Below, one piece after another: positions 6,831 through 16,400 of a stretch of DNA of 42,331 bases. This DNA comes from a virus, in the IMG/VR virus record IMGVR_UViG_3300035117_000061, positions 1 to 42,331 of that record; one strand, 5' to 3'. Position 1 is the stretch's first letter. Each line of letters opens with the position of its first letter. The notes under the pieces are model-generated. The model was not told the origin of the DNA, did not search any database, and saw nothing but the letters and a program-made list of their open reading frames with translations. A program made the position numbers and the translations under genes.

Positions 6831-8194
6831 TGGCAACACGTTACAAACTCGCAGATGGTACTTTGCTGGAGGAAGCAAACCTGTCCCGTGGAGACAGCTA
6901 CACATCCATTAGCAACCAAGTCTATGCCGCACTCAACACCCAGATTCGCAAGGGTGCTGATATGGACTTGGATGGGGACGGCGATGCGGACATGAATGAC
7001 TATGCGTACATTGTGGACTTGTATCCCAACGTCGCAATCTATAGCATGAATGGCCGTCTGTTCAGCATCAAGTACACCATCAACAAAGACGCTGTCTCAT
7101 TGGGCACACCAGTCAAGGTCGAGGTCTGCTACGCTCCTGTGAAGGAGTCTGAGCGGGTTCCGGTTGCGGCAGGAATGCAATTGGGCGAGTCAGCGTATAA
7201 CCGGAGTACAGGCAAGCTCACCATCACCGTTATTAAACCTGGGTTCAATACCAGCAAGTCCAGGTTCTATACGGAGAGCGCACTCAAGAAGGGTCACAAG
7301 GTCTTTGAGGGTGCGAAGATGTTTGTCAATCACCAGACCACGGTCGAGGAGAAGGCGCGCCCAGAGGGTGATGTCAATCAATGGGTTGCCAACCTGACCA
7401 AGACCTGGGTGGAATCAGACGGCACAATCATGGGTGAGGCTGTCGTGATTGATCCTACATTCAAGACCAAACTCGATAACCTGGCAGATTCAAAGCTGTT
7501 GGGCGAGATGGGAATCAGCATCAGGGCAATTGGCGAAGCTCACGAGGATGAAGTGGGTGGAGTCAGAACGAACGTTGTCGAAAGTTTCCTTGCTGCCCGG
7601 AGCGTTGATTTTGTGACGTATCCCGGAGCGGGTGGTCGAGTAGAAACAATTGAAGCAGATCGCAGCGAGGACAGAAATGACGTGGACTTGGTGAACCTTG
7701 CGGAGCTGAGCAAGAGACGCCCAGACCTCGTGCAGTTGATCGAATCCAAAATCACACAGGAGCATAGCAATATGAAGACCGTCGCAGAGTTGGAGAAGGA
7801 ACTGAAGGAGTCGCAGGATGCATTGACTGCGGCAAACCTGAAGGTTCAAGAGTCAGAGAAGGCAACCAAGAAGGTAGCTGCGGCTGCCGAGCTTGCGAAG
7901 CTTCTGACGGAAAGCAAACTGCCTGATGCCGCGCAGACGCGATTGAAGGCACAGTTCAAAGAGGCCACAGAGGTCACCGGAATGGCAGAGGCAATTACTG
8001 CTGAAAAGAAGTACATTGCCGATCTGAACCCTGCCGCCGGCACCCGCACTGGCGTCACCAACATGGGCGAGTCCCACAGCGGCACGGACGATGCTGCTCT
8101 GGCTGCGACCCAAACCAAGCTCCAGGAGTCCTTCGCAAAGCTGCCTGGCATGTCCAAGGAAGAGAGCGCAATCGCAGCCGCTGGCCGCAGGTAG
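6830..8194 (+). CDS. Prohead protease with C-terminal scaffold region and an EF-hand-like loop
   Basis: This 454-residue protein is probably the capsid maturation protease fused to a scaffold. Residues 155-275 show the fold signature: a catalytic His in MFVNH (His168), a Ser in MGISIRA (Ser230) and the closing RSVDFVTYPGAGG. Residues 315-390 form a coiled coil rich in E, K and A, expected for an internal scaffold that is digested. The N-terminal 110 residues are an extra domain containing D46-x-D48-x-D50-G51-D52 and D57, a canonical calcium-binding EF-hand/dockerin-like loop. The start at 6830 overlaps the previous stop and follows AGGAG. Confidence 0.75.
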   Translation: MATRYKLADGTLLEEANLSRGDSYTSISNQVYAALNTQIRKGADMDLDGDGDADMNDYAYIVDLYPNVAIYSMNGRLFSIKYTINKDAVSLGTPVKVEVCYAPVKESERVPVAAGMQLGESAYNRSTGKLTITVIKPGFNTSKSRFYTESALKKGHKVFEGAKMFVNHQTTVEEKARPEGDVNQWVANLTKTWVESDGTIMGEAVVIDPTFKTKLDNLADSKLLGEMGISIRAIGEAHEDEVGGVRTNVVESFLAARSVDFVTYPGAGGRVETIEADRSEDRNDVDLVNLAELSKRRPDLVQLIESKITQEHSNMKTVAELEKELKESQDALTAANLKVQESEKATKKVAAAAELAKLLTESKLPDAAQTRLKAQFKEATEVTGMAEAITAEKKYIADLNPAAGTRTGVTNMGESHSGTDDAALAATQTKLQESFAKLPGMSKEESAIAAAGRR

Positions 8195-8252
8195 CAAGTC
8201 AGCACACCCACAACTGCCAATCAACCAATCTAAAATTTAGGAGAAATGAGTT

Positions 8253-8813
8253 ATGAGTCAGAATTTCAAACAACCTGGCAAAGTGCTGACCTTCCTTGGT
8301 TCCCAGTTGGTCTGCCCTGCTGGAAACAACAAGCCCACTGCTGGTGATCCCGTCATTGGTTTCCGCGTTGCCAATGGCGCTGGACTTCCTGCATTGGTGG
8401 ACGGCAGCGGTGGCGCCGTAAGCAACGCCATTGCTGCCATTGCGGCTGGCGCTGCGTATGCGCAAGCTGACCTTGTTGCGGTCAAGAATGCGATTGCCTC
8501 CATTGCTGCTGATCTGAACCTCCTGCTGGCGATTGTTGGCGGGGCTGCGATTGTCGGGATTGCCGAGGTCACCGCCTCTGCCGTCACCGATACAGTTCCG
8601 GTCAACACTCAGGGAGTTTACACCGTTGCTGGTGTGGTTGCCAAGACCAATGGCGCCGTCAACAGCGCGATTGCGATTGGTGATCGTCTCTTCATCAGCG
8701 CAGCAGCTATCGTCAGCAAGGACTCCAGCGGAACCTTCTTTGGAACTGCTGTCACCACCCTGGGCGCGGGCAACACTGGCGCTGTCGATGTCAGTCTGGG
8801 CTCAGCAATCTAG
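8253..8813 (+). CDS. Capsid decoration (cement) protein, DUF2190-like
   Basis: This protein has 186 residues and the start follows TAGGAGA. It is small, glycine/alanine/valine rich and placed between protease and major capsid genes, exactly where head decoration proteins lie. The C-terminal half has repeated strands such as VAKTNGAVNSAIAIGDRLFI and VTTLGAGNTG; the latter kind of sequence is typical of DUF2190 proteins. A helical insert (residues 55-105) is rich in alanine. It probably binds capsomers and stabilises the expanded shell. Confidence 0.7.
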   Translation: MSQNFKQPGKVLTFLGSQLVCPAGNNKPTAGDPVIGFRVANGAGLPALVDGSGGAVSNAIAAIAAGAAYAQADLVAVKNAIASIAADLNLLLAIVGGAAIVGIAEVTASAVTDTVPVNTQGVYTVAGVVAKTNGAVNSAIAIGDRLFISAAAIVSKDSSGTFFGTAVTTLGAGNTGAVDVSLGSAI

Positions 8814-8866
8814 CTCCTGCTGAAAACCAACAACCCCATTCAAATCTGCTCTAAGGAGAATGAAGT

Positions 8867-10048
8867 ATGAAGAATGATCTGCTTGAGGTGATGCAGGAAA
8901 CGGAGCGGCTGGTGCCGAGTATCGCACAGCGCAGCCACGGCATCACCAAGTTTGAGGAGAAGTTGTCCGCACTCATCTCGTTGATCGTCAACGAGAGGGG
9001 ATTCCGCACCACCATGCGCAAAGCAATGTTGGAAGAGGCAGCGACCGTTTCGGAGTTTCCGATTCTGTTCGGCACCATCCTCGACCGGCAGCTGCTGGCC
9101 AAATACTCCATCTACAAACCTGACTGGCGCAACTACATCAAGGTTGGGTCGCAGATGGACTTCCGTCCCCAACAGCCGATTGGCGTCTTTGGGCTCCAGG
9201 GTGCGCTCGCTGCTGTGCCGTCCCGTGACGAGTACAAGCAGGATGCGAAGCTGGGGTCTGGAGCTGTCCAGATCACACTGACCAAGTTTGGCCGCAGGTT
9301 TGGGCTGGGCTGGGAAGTGCTGATCAATGACGACCTGAGTGCATTCAGCGACATTGCTGAGCGTTTGGCAAATGCCGCTTCGCGCACTGAGTATCGTCAG
9401 GCGACTGCCCTGCTGATCAACGCTGATGGCAACGGGCCCAACACTGTGCTGTTTGGCGCTCCGATTGCTCACCCTGTGGACGGCAAGAACGTCACCAACA
9501 AGTTCACTGGCGCCGGCAGCGCACTCTCCGTCACTTCGGTGGCGCGTGCGGTGCAGGCTTTCCGTGAGTTTGTGGATGCGGACAACGAACCCATCCTGAT
9601 TGACGGATTTGAGATGGTGGTTCCTCCTGCTCTTGAGGTCACCATGTATCAAGTCCTCCAGTCTCAGCTGCTCATTGCGGCTGGCGGTGACGGAACGGCT
9701 GGCGCGAAAGCCATCATCACACCCAACAAGAACGTCATCCCCAACTTCAGCATCACAGGCCATGTGAATGCTTATTTGCCGATTCTCGACACTTCGGCAA
9801 ATAAGAACACCACCTGGTACATGATTGCGAAGCTGGCCAATGGTGCGGCGGTGCAGTTGAACTTCCTCCGTGGCCACGAGACGCCTGAGCTGGTGATGAA
9901 GAACCCGAACAAGTTGACCCTTGGCGGCGCCACCCAGAATCCTCTGGAAGGCGATTTTGAGTCTGATGCGATTGACTGGCGCGTCCGGCACATCATGGGC
10001 GGTGCTGTCATCGACCCGCGCATGGCCATTGTTAGCGTTGGCGCATAG
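8867..10048 (+). CDS. Major capsid protein, HK97 fold
   Basis: This 393-residue protein has a strong AAGGAG ribosome binding site (8854-8859). Its position after protease and decoration genes, its size and the layout of an N-terminal helical arm, a long spine-helix region and beta-rich P-domain with late glycine-rich strands fit an HK97-fold shell protein. Characteristic pieces are FGRRFGLGWEVLINDDL and the C-terminal IDWRVRHIMGGAVIDP. The N-terminal 50 residues may be a delta-like domain removed by the protease; I cannot place the cleavage site. A terminator-like hairpin follows, consistent with very high expression. Confidence 0.85.
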   Translation: MKNDLLEVMQETERLVPSIAQRSHGITKFEEKLSALISLIVNERGFRTTMRKAMLEEAATVSEFPILFGTILDRQLLAKYSIYKPDWRNYIKVGSQMDFRPQQPIGVFGLQGALAAVPSRDEYKQDAKLGSGAVQITLTKFGRRFGLGWEVLINDDLSAFSDIAERLANAASRTEYRQATALLINADGNGPNTVLFGAPIAHPVDGKNVTNKFTGAGSALSVTSVARAVQAFREFVDADNEPILIDGFEMVVPPALEVTMYQVLQSQLLIAAGGDGTAGAKAIITPNKNVIPNFSITGHVNAYLPILDTSANKNTTWYMIAKLANGAAVQLNFLRGHETPELVMKNPNKLTLGGATQNPLEGDFESDAIDWRVRHIMGGAVIDPRMAIVSVGA

Positions 10049-10069
10049 TCCTGCGCCCTGTTTAACCTC

Positions 10070-10100
10070 AGAGGGGATGGGCAGCTGTCCCCTCTTCTTT
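10070..10100 (+). terminator. Terminator-like hairpin after major capsid gene
   Basis: AGAGGGGA (10070-10077) pairs with TCCCCTCT (10088-10095) around a 10-base loop, followed by TCTTT. It is a strong GC stem with a short U-run. It probably reduces transcription into the connector genes, so that capsid protein is made in excess. Confidence 0.6.
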
Positions 10101-10122
10101 ATCGCAAAGGAGATAGAGCATT

Positions 10123-10497
10123 ATGTTCACTGCAGACATCACAACCACAGTTGGTCAAGTGCGTTATCTCATTGGCGATACAGACCCGGCAAAACCTATC
10201 TTTGACGATACGACAATTCAGGGGTTCAATAACATCGCCCCTGATCAAAGTCTGTATCTCACCTGCGCTCTGGCATCTGATGCCATGGCTGCACTCGCAG
10301 CAAAGAAGCTCAACGACATCGTCCTTGGGCCACTCAAGATTGATCAGACCAGCAAGGTCAAAGCACTACAAGAACAAGCAACCCGCTTTCGCAATCTGGA
10401 GTACAACACCCCTGCCTTTGCTGTGATTGAGGAGAATCTGTCCGGGTTCAATGAACTCACAATCATCAGAAACTTCATCCTGAGGACGGAGTTGTGA
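10123..10497 (+). CDS. Head-tail connector protein (adaptor, gp6-like)
   Basis: This 124-residue protein has a start 12 bases after AAGGAGA. VRYLIGDTDPAKPIFDDTTI is a common opening of phage adaptor proteins, and the rest is predominantly helical (LALASDAMAALAAKK-type helices). Adaptors bind below the portal ring and lengthen the channel. The position immediately after the capsid gene and before the head-closure gene agrees with this. The family assignment is by pattern, so moderately sure. Confidence 0.7.
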   Translation: MFTADITTTVGQVRYLIGDTDPAKPIFDDTTIQGFNNIAPDQSLYLTCALASDAMAALAAKKLNDIVLGPLKIDQTSKVKALQEQATRFRNLEYNTPAFAVIEENLSGFNELTIIRNFILRTEL

Positions 10498-10498
10498 T

Positions 10499-10876
10499 AT
10501 GGATTCAATAGACATTGACCTGAGTGAGATACTCACCGATGTATGCAACATCGTCACAGATGCAGCGCAGAAGAACAATTATGGCCACTCGACTGCGCCG
10601 GCATCTGATGCTTATGCCCCTGGAATAGCTTGCCGTATCCTGCCTGATACGAGGAGAGGCACAGAGTGGAAAAATCAAAAGCAGGGTGGGTTCTCTAAGT
10701 ATCTGATGTACTTGATGCCCATTCCAAACAATCCAATCTCCAATCAAATGTGGGTTCAGATCGTAAACAATCCTGACCCCAACAATGTCAACGGCACCTA
10801 CAACATCATCGAAGTCATATCGCCAGTAATTCTTGGCGCACCAATAGAGTTGAGATTGGAGCGTATAAAGCCATGA
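10499..10876 (+). CDS. Head closure (stopper) protein
   Basis: This 125-residue protein begins one base after the previous stop. It begins with helices and continues as a beta-barrel: ACRILPDTRR, KYLMYLMPIP and the final VNGTYNIIEVISP with ELRLERIKP. This matches small beta-barrel stoppers that plug the connector and bind the tail. The order adaptor, stopper, gp10-like and tail terminator is the usual one. The last bases overlap the next gene by ATGA. Confidence 0.65.
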   Translation: MDSIDIDLSEILTDVCNIVTDAAQKNNYGHSTAPASDAYAPGIACRILPDTRRGTEWKNQKQGGFSKYLMYLMPIPNNPISNQMWVQIVNNPDPNNVNGTYNIIEVISPVILGAPIELRLERIKP

Positions 10877-11241
10877 TACAACCAACCAGAGCGAGGGCCA
10901 CAGACATGTCTGCCACTTCAGACTTCGTAACCAGACCTGAGCTGGATGCAACAATCGACTCCCTCAACCGGGAGTTCTCCGGTTTGAACACAAAAATGGA
11001 TACGCTCCTTCAGACGAAGTTTGAGGACGCAAGGAACATGGGTGCGCTACAAGAGCAGGTAAGAGGTCTGGCCGCTAATTACCAAACTCAGGCGCAAGCG
11101 ATTCAGCGCATCGAGACGGAGGGAAGGAAAAATCAGATTGCTCCGCGTGATGCCCTGATCAAGTTGCTGTATGATGCGCTCAAGATTGCAGCAGGCCTGT
11201 TGTTGGGATACTTGGCCAATGGAGGTAAGATTCACTCATGA
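10873..11241 (+). CDS. Coiled-coil protein with C-terminal membrane segment
   Basis: This 122-residue protein is coupled to the previous gene (ATGA) and the next (ATGAGTG). Residues 25-85 form a heptad-rich coiled coil (PELDATIDSLNREFSGL and following), and residues 97-115 form a hydrophobic segment (LIKLLYDALKIAAGLLLGYL) close to the C-terminus. It is unusual in the middle of a head-tail connector operon. The layout is that of a tail-anchored membrane protein or a holin/spanin relative rather than a virion part. The function is unknown. Confidence 0.65.
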   Translation: MIQPTRARATDMSATSDFVTRPELDATIDSLNREFSGLNTKMDTLLQTKFEDARNMGALQEQVRGLAANYQTQAQAIQRIETEGRKNQIAPRDALIKLLYDALKIAAGLLLGYLANGGKIHS

Positions 11242-11624
11242 GTGGCGATGCGAAGTGGAGCATCAACATCAATGCTGAGGAGGGCAAAGCCCAAGCTAGG
11301 CAGGCAATGCTTGAAGCTGTACAGGAAGTCTTTGAGCTTGACATAAAGCCTGCTGCTGTTGCTGACTCTCCATACTTGACCGGAACCAACCGGAGGTCGA
11401 TTGATACGGAGGTTGTCGCGACGGCATCTGGCGTTCAAGCTCAGCTGTTCTCTCAATCAGGTTATGGCGGATACCTGGAGTTGGGAACGGTCAAAATGAA
11501 AGCTCAGCCGTATCTCTTCCCTGCTTTCAATCGCTTCAAAGACAAGATTGCAGGCATCATTGGACGCAAGATCAAGGCTATCAAGCCTTCCATGTTCATT
11601 GGCCCATCGAGAGAAGGTGAATGA
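11238..11624 (+). CDS. HK97 gp10-like tail completion protein
   Basis: This 128-residue protein belongs to a family that joins the tail to the head and is needed to finish the neck. The signature is clear: SPYLTGTNRRSI, then SGYGGYLELGTVKMKAQPYL and FPAFNRFKD. The glycine-rich YGGYLELGT and the proline in QPYLFPA are conserved in HK97 gp10-like proteins. It overlaps both neighbours by four bases. Confidence 0.85.
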   Translation: MSGDAKWSININAEEGKAQARQAMLEAVQEVFELDIKPAAVADSPYLTGTNRRSIDTEVVATASGVQAQLFSQSGYGGYLELGTVKMKAQPYLFPAFNRFKDKIAGIIGRKIKAIKPSMFIGPSREGE

Positions 11625-12046
11625 TGGTTGACCCAAATGCTCTTGTTGCTGTCTGGCTCAGGTCTTTGAACCTGTTGCCCAATATACTCCCTGCGCGAGG
11701 AGGGACAGGGAGTATTTATGCGGTGAATCTTCCTCCTGATTTTGTCATAACGGATGGCCCCACCATTCTGGTTGCTGCGAGGACAGGAACATCTCAGACT
11801 GAGATCAGCGGCATCATTCAACCCAGAATGCAGATTACTGTTTGGGACAATGTTGGGCAAGCTCAACGAGCAAGGCAAGTTTATTCGGCACTGTACGATG
11901 CAATTGACGGGAAGGGAAACATCGCCATCAATGGGGTTGGCACCATCATGTCATGTTATGAGGTTCAACCACCCCAAGACCTGACTGATCCAGAAACGGA
12001 TTGGGCAACTGTTGTTTCATTCTATGAGCTGTTTGCTCGTAGCTAA
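11621..12046 (+). CDS. Tail terminator-like protein
   Basis: This 141-residue protein starts by ATGA overlap (11621, or one codon later). It contains PRMQITVWDNVGQAQRARQVYSAL and a late PETDWATVVSFYELFAR strand, matching the alpha/beta layout of tail terminator or DUF3168-like proteins that cap the tail tube and bind the neck. Its position directly before the major tail protein supports this. The family match is by pattern. Confidence 0.65.
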   Translation: MMVDPNALVAVWLRSLNLLPNILPARGGTGSIYAVNLPPDFVITDGPTILVAARTGTSQTEISGIIQPRMQITVWDNVGQAQRARQVYSALYDAIDGKGNIAINGVGTIMSCYEVQPPQDLTDPETDWATVVSFYELFARS

Positions 12047-12072
12047 CCAAACCACAATAGGAGGAAAGCAAT

Positions 12073-12672
12073 ATGAGTAACCTACCGCAGGGCACAGCAT
12101 CCAATATCATTGTTGGCCCCGCAAGACTGCTGGTGGCTCCGAGCGGCTCAACTTTGCCCACCCTGGATGGCACCGTTGATCCGGTGACGTTTGCGGTGGC
12201 CTGGCAGGAAGTCGGATACACTGATCAGGGAGTCCAGCTGGCATACACTCCTGGAATCAAGGACATCATGGTGGATGAAGAAATGGCCACTGTGAAGAAG
12301 ATTCTTGACTCTGAGAAGTGTGTCATCTCGACCGTCCTGGCAGAAGCCACGATGAAGAACCTCAAGAATGCCATCTCTGCCTCGATACTGACGCAGACGG
12401 CGGCAGACGTAACCCATGCACAGCTCGATGTTCTGGAGTTTGGTTCTGGAGTCCTCAATGAGGTGATGGTAGCACTGGAAGGCCTCAACCAGGCCGGCAA
12501 ACAGCGCATCGTCATCGCGTATCGTGCTGTGGCAGAAGCGAACGTCCAGTCCACCTTCAAGCGCAATGACAAGACCATGTGGCCTCTGTCCTTCGGCATT
12601 CTTGCCGACTCGACCAAGACCGCAGGCAAACGCCTGATCAAGATCGTTGATTTGGTGGCACCGCATAGCTAG
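12073..12672 (+). CDS. Major tail tube protein
   Basis: This 199-residue protein has a strong AGGAGGAA ribosome binding site (12059-12066). A beta-rich N-terminal half (SGSTLPTLDGTVDPVTFAV, then EVGYTDQGVQLAY) and a second half with ANVQSTFKRNDKTMWP fit siphovirus tube subunits. It lies between tail terminator and tail chaperone genes. A strong intrinsic terminator follows, as expected for an abundant virion protein. The absence of any sheath gene beside it marks a non-contractile tail. Confidence 0.8.
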   Translation: MSNLPQGTASNIIVGPARLLVAPSGSTLPTLDGTVDPVTFAVAWQEVGYTDQGVQLAYTPGIKDIMVDEEMATVKKILDSEKCVISTVLAEATMKNLKNAISASILTQTAADVTHAQLDVLEFGSGVLNEVMVALEGLNQAGKQRIVIAYRAVAEANVQSTFKRNDKTMWPLSFGILADSTKTAGKRLIKIVDLVAPHS

Positions 12673-12689
12673 ACCTCGACCCTGATTGG

Positions 12690-12725
12690 CCAGGGGCTGA
12701 TCAAGATCGCAGCCCCTGGAATTTT
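12690..12725 (+). terminator. Intrinsic terminator after tail tube gene
   Basis: CCAGGGGCTG (12690-12699) pairs perfectly with CAGCCCCTGG (12710-12719) around a 10-base loop, followed by AATTTT. This is a 10-bp GC-rich stem and short U-run. It should lower expression of the chaperone and later genes relative to the tube protein. Confidence 0.75.
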
Positions 12726-12742
12726 CTCCAAGGAGAAGGACT

Positions 12743-13153
12743 GTGGCAGAAAAACGTACGCAAGATCAGATTCTATCCCAAGCTCCCATCATCGTCAAAT
12801 TGGGAGAGATGGAATACAAACTCAAACCTCTGCGCATACTCAAAGCTCGTGAGTGGCGGCAGATGTTGATTGACAAGATGACCTCCGTCACAACCAACCT
12901 GCGTCAAGAGACTGGCAGCGATGCTGCGTTCATGTCTGGGCTTGGATACACTCTTCTTCAATTCCCTGACATACTGCTGGAGTTGGTGGTTGCCTACTCC
13001 GCAAACCTCGACAAATCCAAGGTCGAGTCCGAAGCAACAGAAGAGCAGATTGCGATTGCGTTTGGCAACATCATGCAGGTCGCATTCCCTTTTCAGGGAG
13101 AACTGAAAGCGGTGATGCAGGTTCTGGGGGCATCAGCGACCTCCCAACCATAG
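12743..13153 (+). CDS. Tail assembly chaperone, short form (gpG-like)
   Basis: This 136-residue protein has a GTG start after AAGGAGAAGG (12731-12740). It lies between tube and tape-measure genes and contains a helical core (LKPLRILKAREWRQMLIDKM). Such proteins coat the tape measure during tail assembly. Near the end the frame passes a run of five G (13126-13130) and stops at 13151-13153. An open -1 frame continues for 96 codons, so the gene probably produces both short and extended forms. Confidence 0.75.
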   Translation: MAEKRTQDQILSQAPIIVKLGEMEYKLKPLRILKAREWRQMLIDKMTSVTTNLRQETGSDAAFMSGLGYTLLQFPDILLELVVAYSANLDKSKVESEATEEQIAIAFGNIMQVAFPFQGELKAVMQVLGASATSQP

Positions 13154-13419
13154 GCGAGATTTACGAGATTGCCCTCAGAGAATGGGGACGCACCCCAGAA
13201 TATATCAACCGGATGTGGACGGAGGAGCTGCTGGCATTGATGTTTGAATCTAGACTCAAGAATGCACTCCGGTTGAACCCGCAGAGCGATGTACCAAGAA
13301 ATGTGCGATTTGTGGATGACGAAACAGAACTGTTCGCATTCATGAACAAACCACACAAAGACATCACTGGTGCTGTTAGCGGCATCGAAGTTGAAGAGGT
13401 GATCAAACGTGGCAATTAA
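13129..13419 (+). CDS. Tail assembly chaperone extension (gpT-like), made by -1 frameshift
   Basis: This frame has no start codon near its beginning but continues the chaperone reading in the -1 frame from the GGGGG run at 13126-13130. It reads ISDLPTIGEIYEIALREWG, then TPEYINRMWTEELLALMF, the typical WG-x-TP...E-L pattern of chaperone extensions that bind the tape measure. The fusion (12743 to 13419) would have about 225 residues. An internal ATG at 13213 exists but has no good ribosome binding site. The exact slip position is inferred. Confidence 0.7.
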   Translation, partial: GISDLPTIGEIYEIALREWGRTPEYINRMWTEELLALMFESRLKNALRLNPQSDVPRNVRFVDDETELFAFMNKPHKDITGAVSGIEVEEVIKRGN

Positions 13420-16400
13420 TGCTGGAGATGCTGTCTTGACCTTCCTTGGGGATGCGACGCAGCTTGATCTTGCTTTTGATCAGGTTGCCGCATCTGCTAA
13501 GACAAAACTCGACCCTGCTGCTGCCAGCGCAAAGGGAGTTGGAACGGAGTTGGACAATTCTGGCAAGAAGGGCCAGGAAGCTGGGCAGAAAATATCTCAA
13601 GCCTGGTTGAATGTTGCCAGAGCAACGCAAGAGAATCAAGCAGCACAAAAGGCAGTCTCTGAAGCCATGACCTTGGTTAACAAGGTTGGAACGGAGAACA
13701 CAACCGCAATGTCTGCCTTGGCTTTGGCTCAGCAACGTGCGGCAGCATCAGCAATTGCTCTAGCAGAGGCAACAAAGGCAGCAACAGAATCTGGCGTCAG
13801 AGAAGTATCTGGAATGCGGGAACGGCGTGAATCAATGGCAGCAATTGGTGAGCTGTCTGGTGTGACCATTCCTCGTGGTCTTAGAGCTTGGATTGCTGAG
13901 ATGCCGATACTTGGTGCTGCGATGGAGGCAGCATTCTCCGTCCTTGCCCCATTGCTGATGATCCAGGTGCTTGCAGAAGGCGTGAGCAAGATCATTGAGT
14001 GGCACGAGGCAGCTGAGAAGCTGGCAGAGGATTGGCAGAAGTCCAACACAGAATTTCGCATCACCAGCAACAATATCAAGGAGCAGATAGACGAGCAGAA
14101 GCAGAAATTCATAGAGGTCACTCAAGGGCCCATAGCAGCCTATGAGTTTGCTCTCAAGCACATCAAAGGAACCTTCGACCAGACTGTTGGGCAAATCTCT
14201 GGAGAGCTGGACAAGCAAGGCCAGAAGTTTGTTGATCGCGGGAGTTGGTTCAAGCAGCTGTTCTTTGGTCAGGATGAGGCTCTGGCAAAGAGAGCTGGCA
14301 TGGACATGCTGGAGTTTTCAAAGCGCATCCAGGAGGAAATGAAGAAGGCGCAAGACCTGAATCCAGGCAAACCTCTGGCTGGGATGGACAAGGGTCTGGA
14401 AGAGTTCAAAACCAAAATTGGTGAGCTTGATAAGCAGATAGTTGACGAGCATAACAAGATCAATGGCGATGATCATTCATTTGCTCTGCGTGGTCTCGAC
14501 TCTGCTTCATTGGAGAGGTATCGCACTGTTCTTCAAACTGTTCAAGGACTCCTGCAACAGTTCCGGGACAAAGAGGAGCAGACCCGTAAAACTGATGATG
14601 CAACGATCAAGAGTGATGAGCTTGCAAATAAAACAGAGCTAAGCATCGCAAAGTTCAATGTGGAAGAAAAATTTGCCCTTGCCGCTCTCGCTGTTCGTAG
14701 CGAGATTGACAGGGTTACTTTTGCGCACGGCAAAGAATCTCTCAACCTTTACCTTGACCAACTCCGGTCAGCGGAGAATGAACGATACAACATTGAAGTT
14801 GGAGGGATGAACAAGCGGCTGGCGGAGTTGAACAAAGACCCTGCCAGAAATGCTCAAGCTATCATCACAACAGAAGGCGAGATCAGGACAGCAGAACAGC
14901 AGCATCAACTAGCTCTCCTCAAGATCAGAGAGGATGGATACAATAAGCAGGCAGAGCAGACTATTGCTGCGATGCGCAGGATAGTTGCCTCGACCAAGGA
15001 AGGGTCGCAGGAGAGGATCAATGCTGAGACTGCAATTCTCACATTCCTCAAAGCCACATTTGGAGAAGAGAGCAACCAATTCTTGGAGCAGCAAGTCAGG
15101 GTCACAGCAGCAGTTCAGGCCCAAACAGAGCTGCGCAAGAACCTTGCAAGAGAAGAGGCGCATTTTGTTCAGCAGACCGCTGAGCAGAAGGCAAACTCTG
15201 AGCTTGCTTATTACTCCTTCCTGCGCTCGACCGCTCAAATTAGCGCAGTTCAACTTCTGAAGATTCAACAGCAGGCAGCAGAAACTCTTTACCAAGCCAA
15301 GAGAGCAGCTCTTGTGGCTGAACTCAACCAGCTTGGGCCGCAAGAGGTTGCTGCCATTCAAAAGGTCAACCATCAACTGGCTTTGCTCGATCAGCAGTAC
15401 AATGAACAGCGACTCCTCATCTGGGCTCAGACAAACAACATCATTGAGATGCAATATCAAGCTCTTGGAATAAAGAGCACAATGATGTATATGAATGAGC
15501 TCAAGACTGCCAAAGAGGCTTATGCTGAGATTGCTAGGAGTGGAACTGCATCATATGGTCAACTCCTTCAAGCTCAGATCAAAGTGCTCCAAGCGCAGAT
15601 CGCTCTCAATGCTGCTGAGGGCAAGAATGTCGCAAAAGATCAAGCAGCCCTAGACAAACTCATTGCGACATACCATAAATGGGCTATAGCCATTGGGCAA
15701 ATCAATCAGTTGGGCAAGCTCCAAGAGAACGTCCTCAAAGGTCTTGGAGTTGATGCTGAACTGATGGGTGGGACAGTCCAAAATGTGGCCTTGGGAGCAA
15801 CTGCTGCCCTAGCAAGTATGTTCCAGGCTTGGTCTCAAGGAGGAGTCACCGTTGCTCAGGCTTGTGAGCAGATCACAGCAGCAATTCTTCAATCTGTAGC
15901 CAAGTATGCGTTTGCCAAGGCTATTGAACAAATGGCTCTGGGCTGGGCTGCTTTGTCTCCTATGTCGCCAGACTTCGGACACGCAGGAGAGCATTTCACT
16001 TCTGCTGGTCTGTGGTTTGCGGCTGGAGCTGCTGCAAGCGTAGTTGGCGGGGCAATTTCCGGTTTGAGCTCTGGCGGCAATGGGTCTGCTGGCGGAGGTT
16101 CGTCAGCATCCGGGTCGAGTCATTCTGCGACCAATGCTGGCTCCAATCCTCCTCCACCGCCTGTTCAATCCATCAACGTTCAGTCTTTTGCTACTGGCGC
16201 TTTGGTTTCTGGCCGGACTCTGGCTATGATTGGTGACACAGTCAATGGCGGAGATGCGCGAGAGATTGCAGCACCACTGGATGATCCACAAGCAATGAAG
16301 GCTATTGGTGATGCTATCGCTCCTCATCTTGACGGAGGAGGTCAAAACATTCACTTCCACATCAGGGGTCTGGTTAGTCCTGATTCCTTGACCAAGTTGA

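Noticed and set aside
8840-9991. Leftward open frame under the major capsid gene
   Set aside because: Nearly the whole capsid gene is antisense to it; its length reflects low stop frequency in a GC-balanced coding region.
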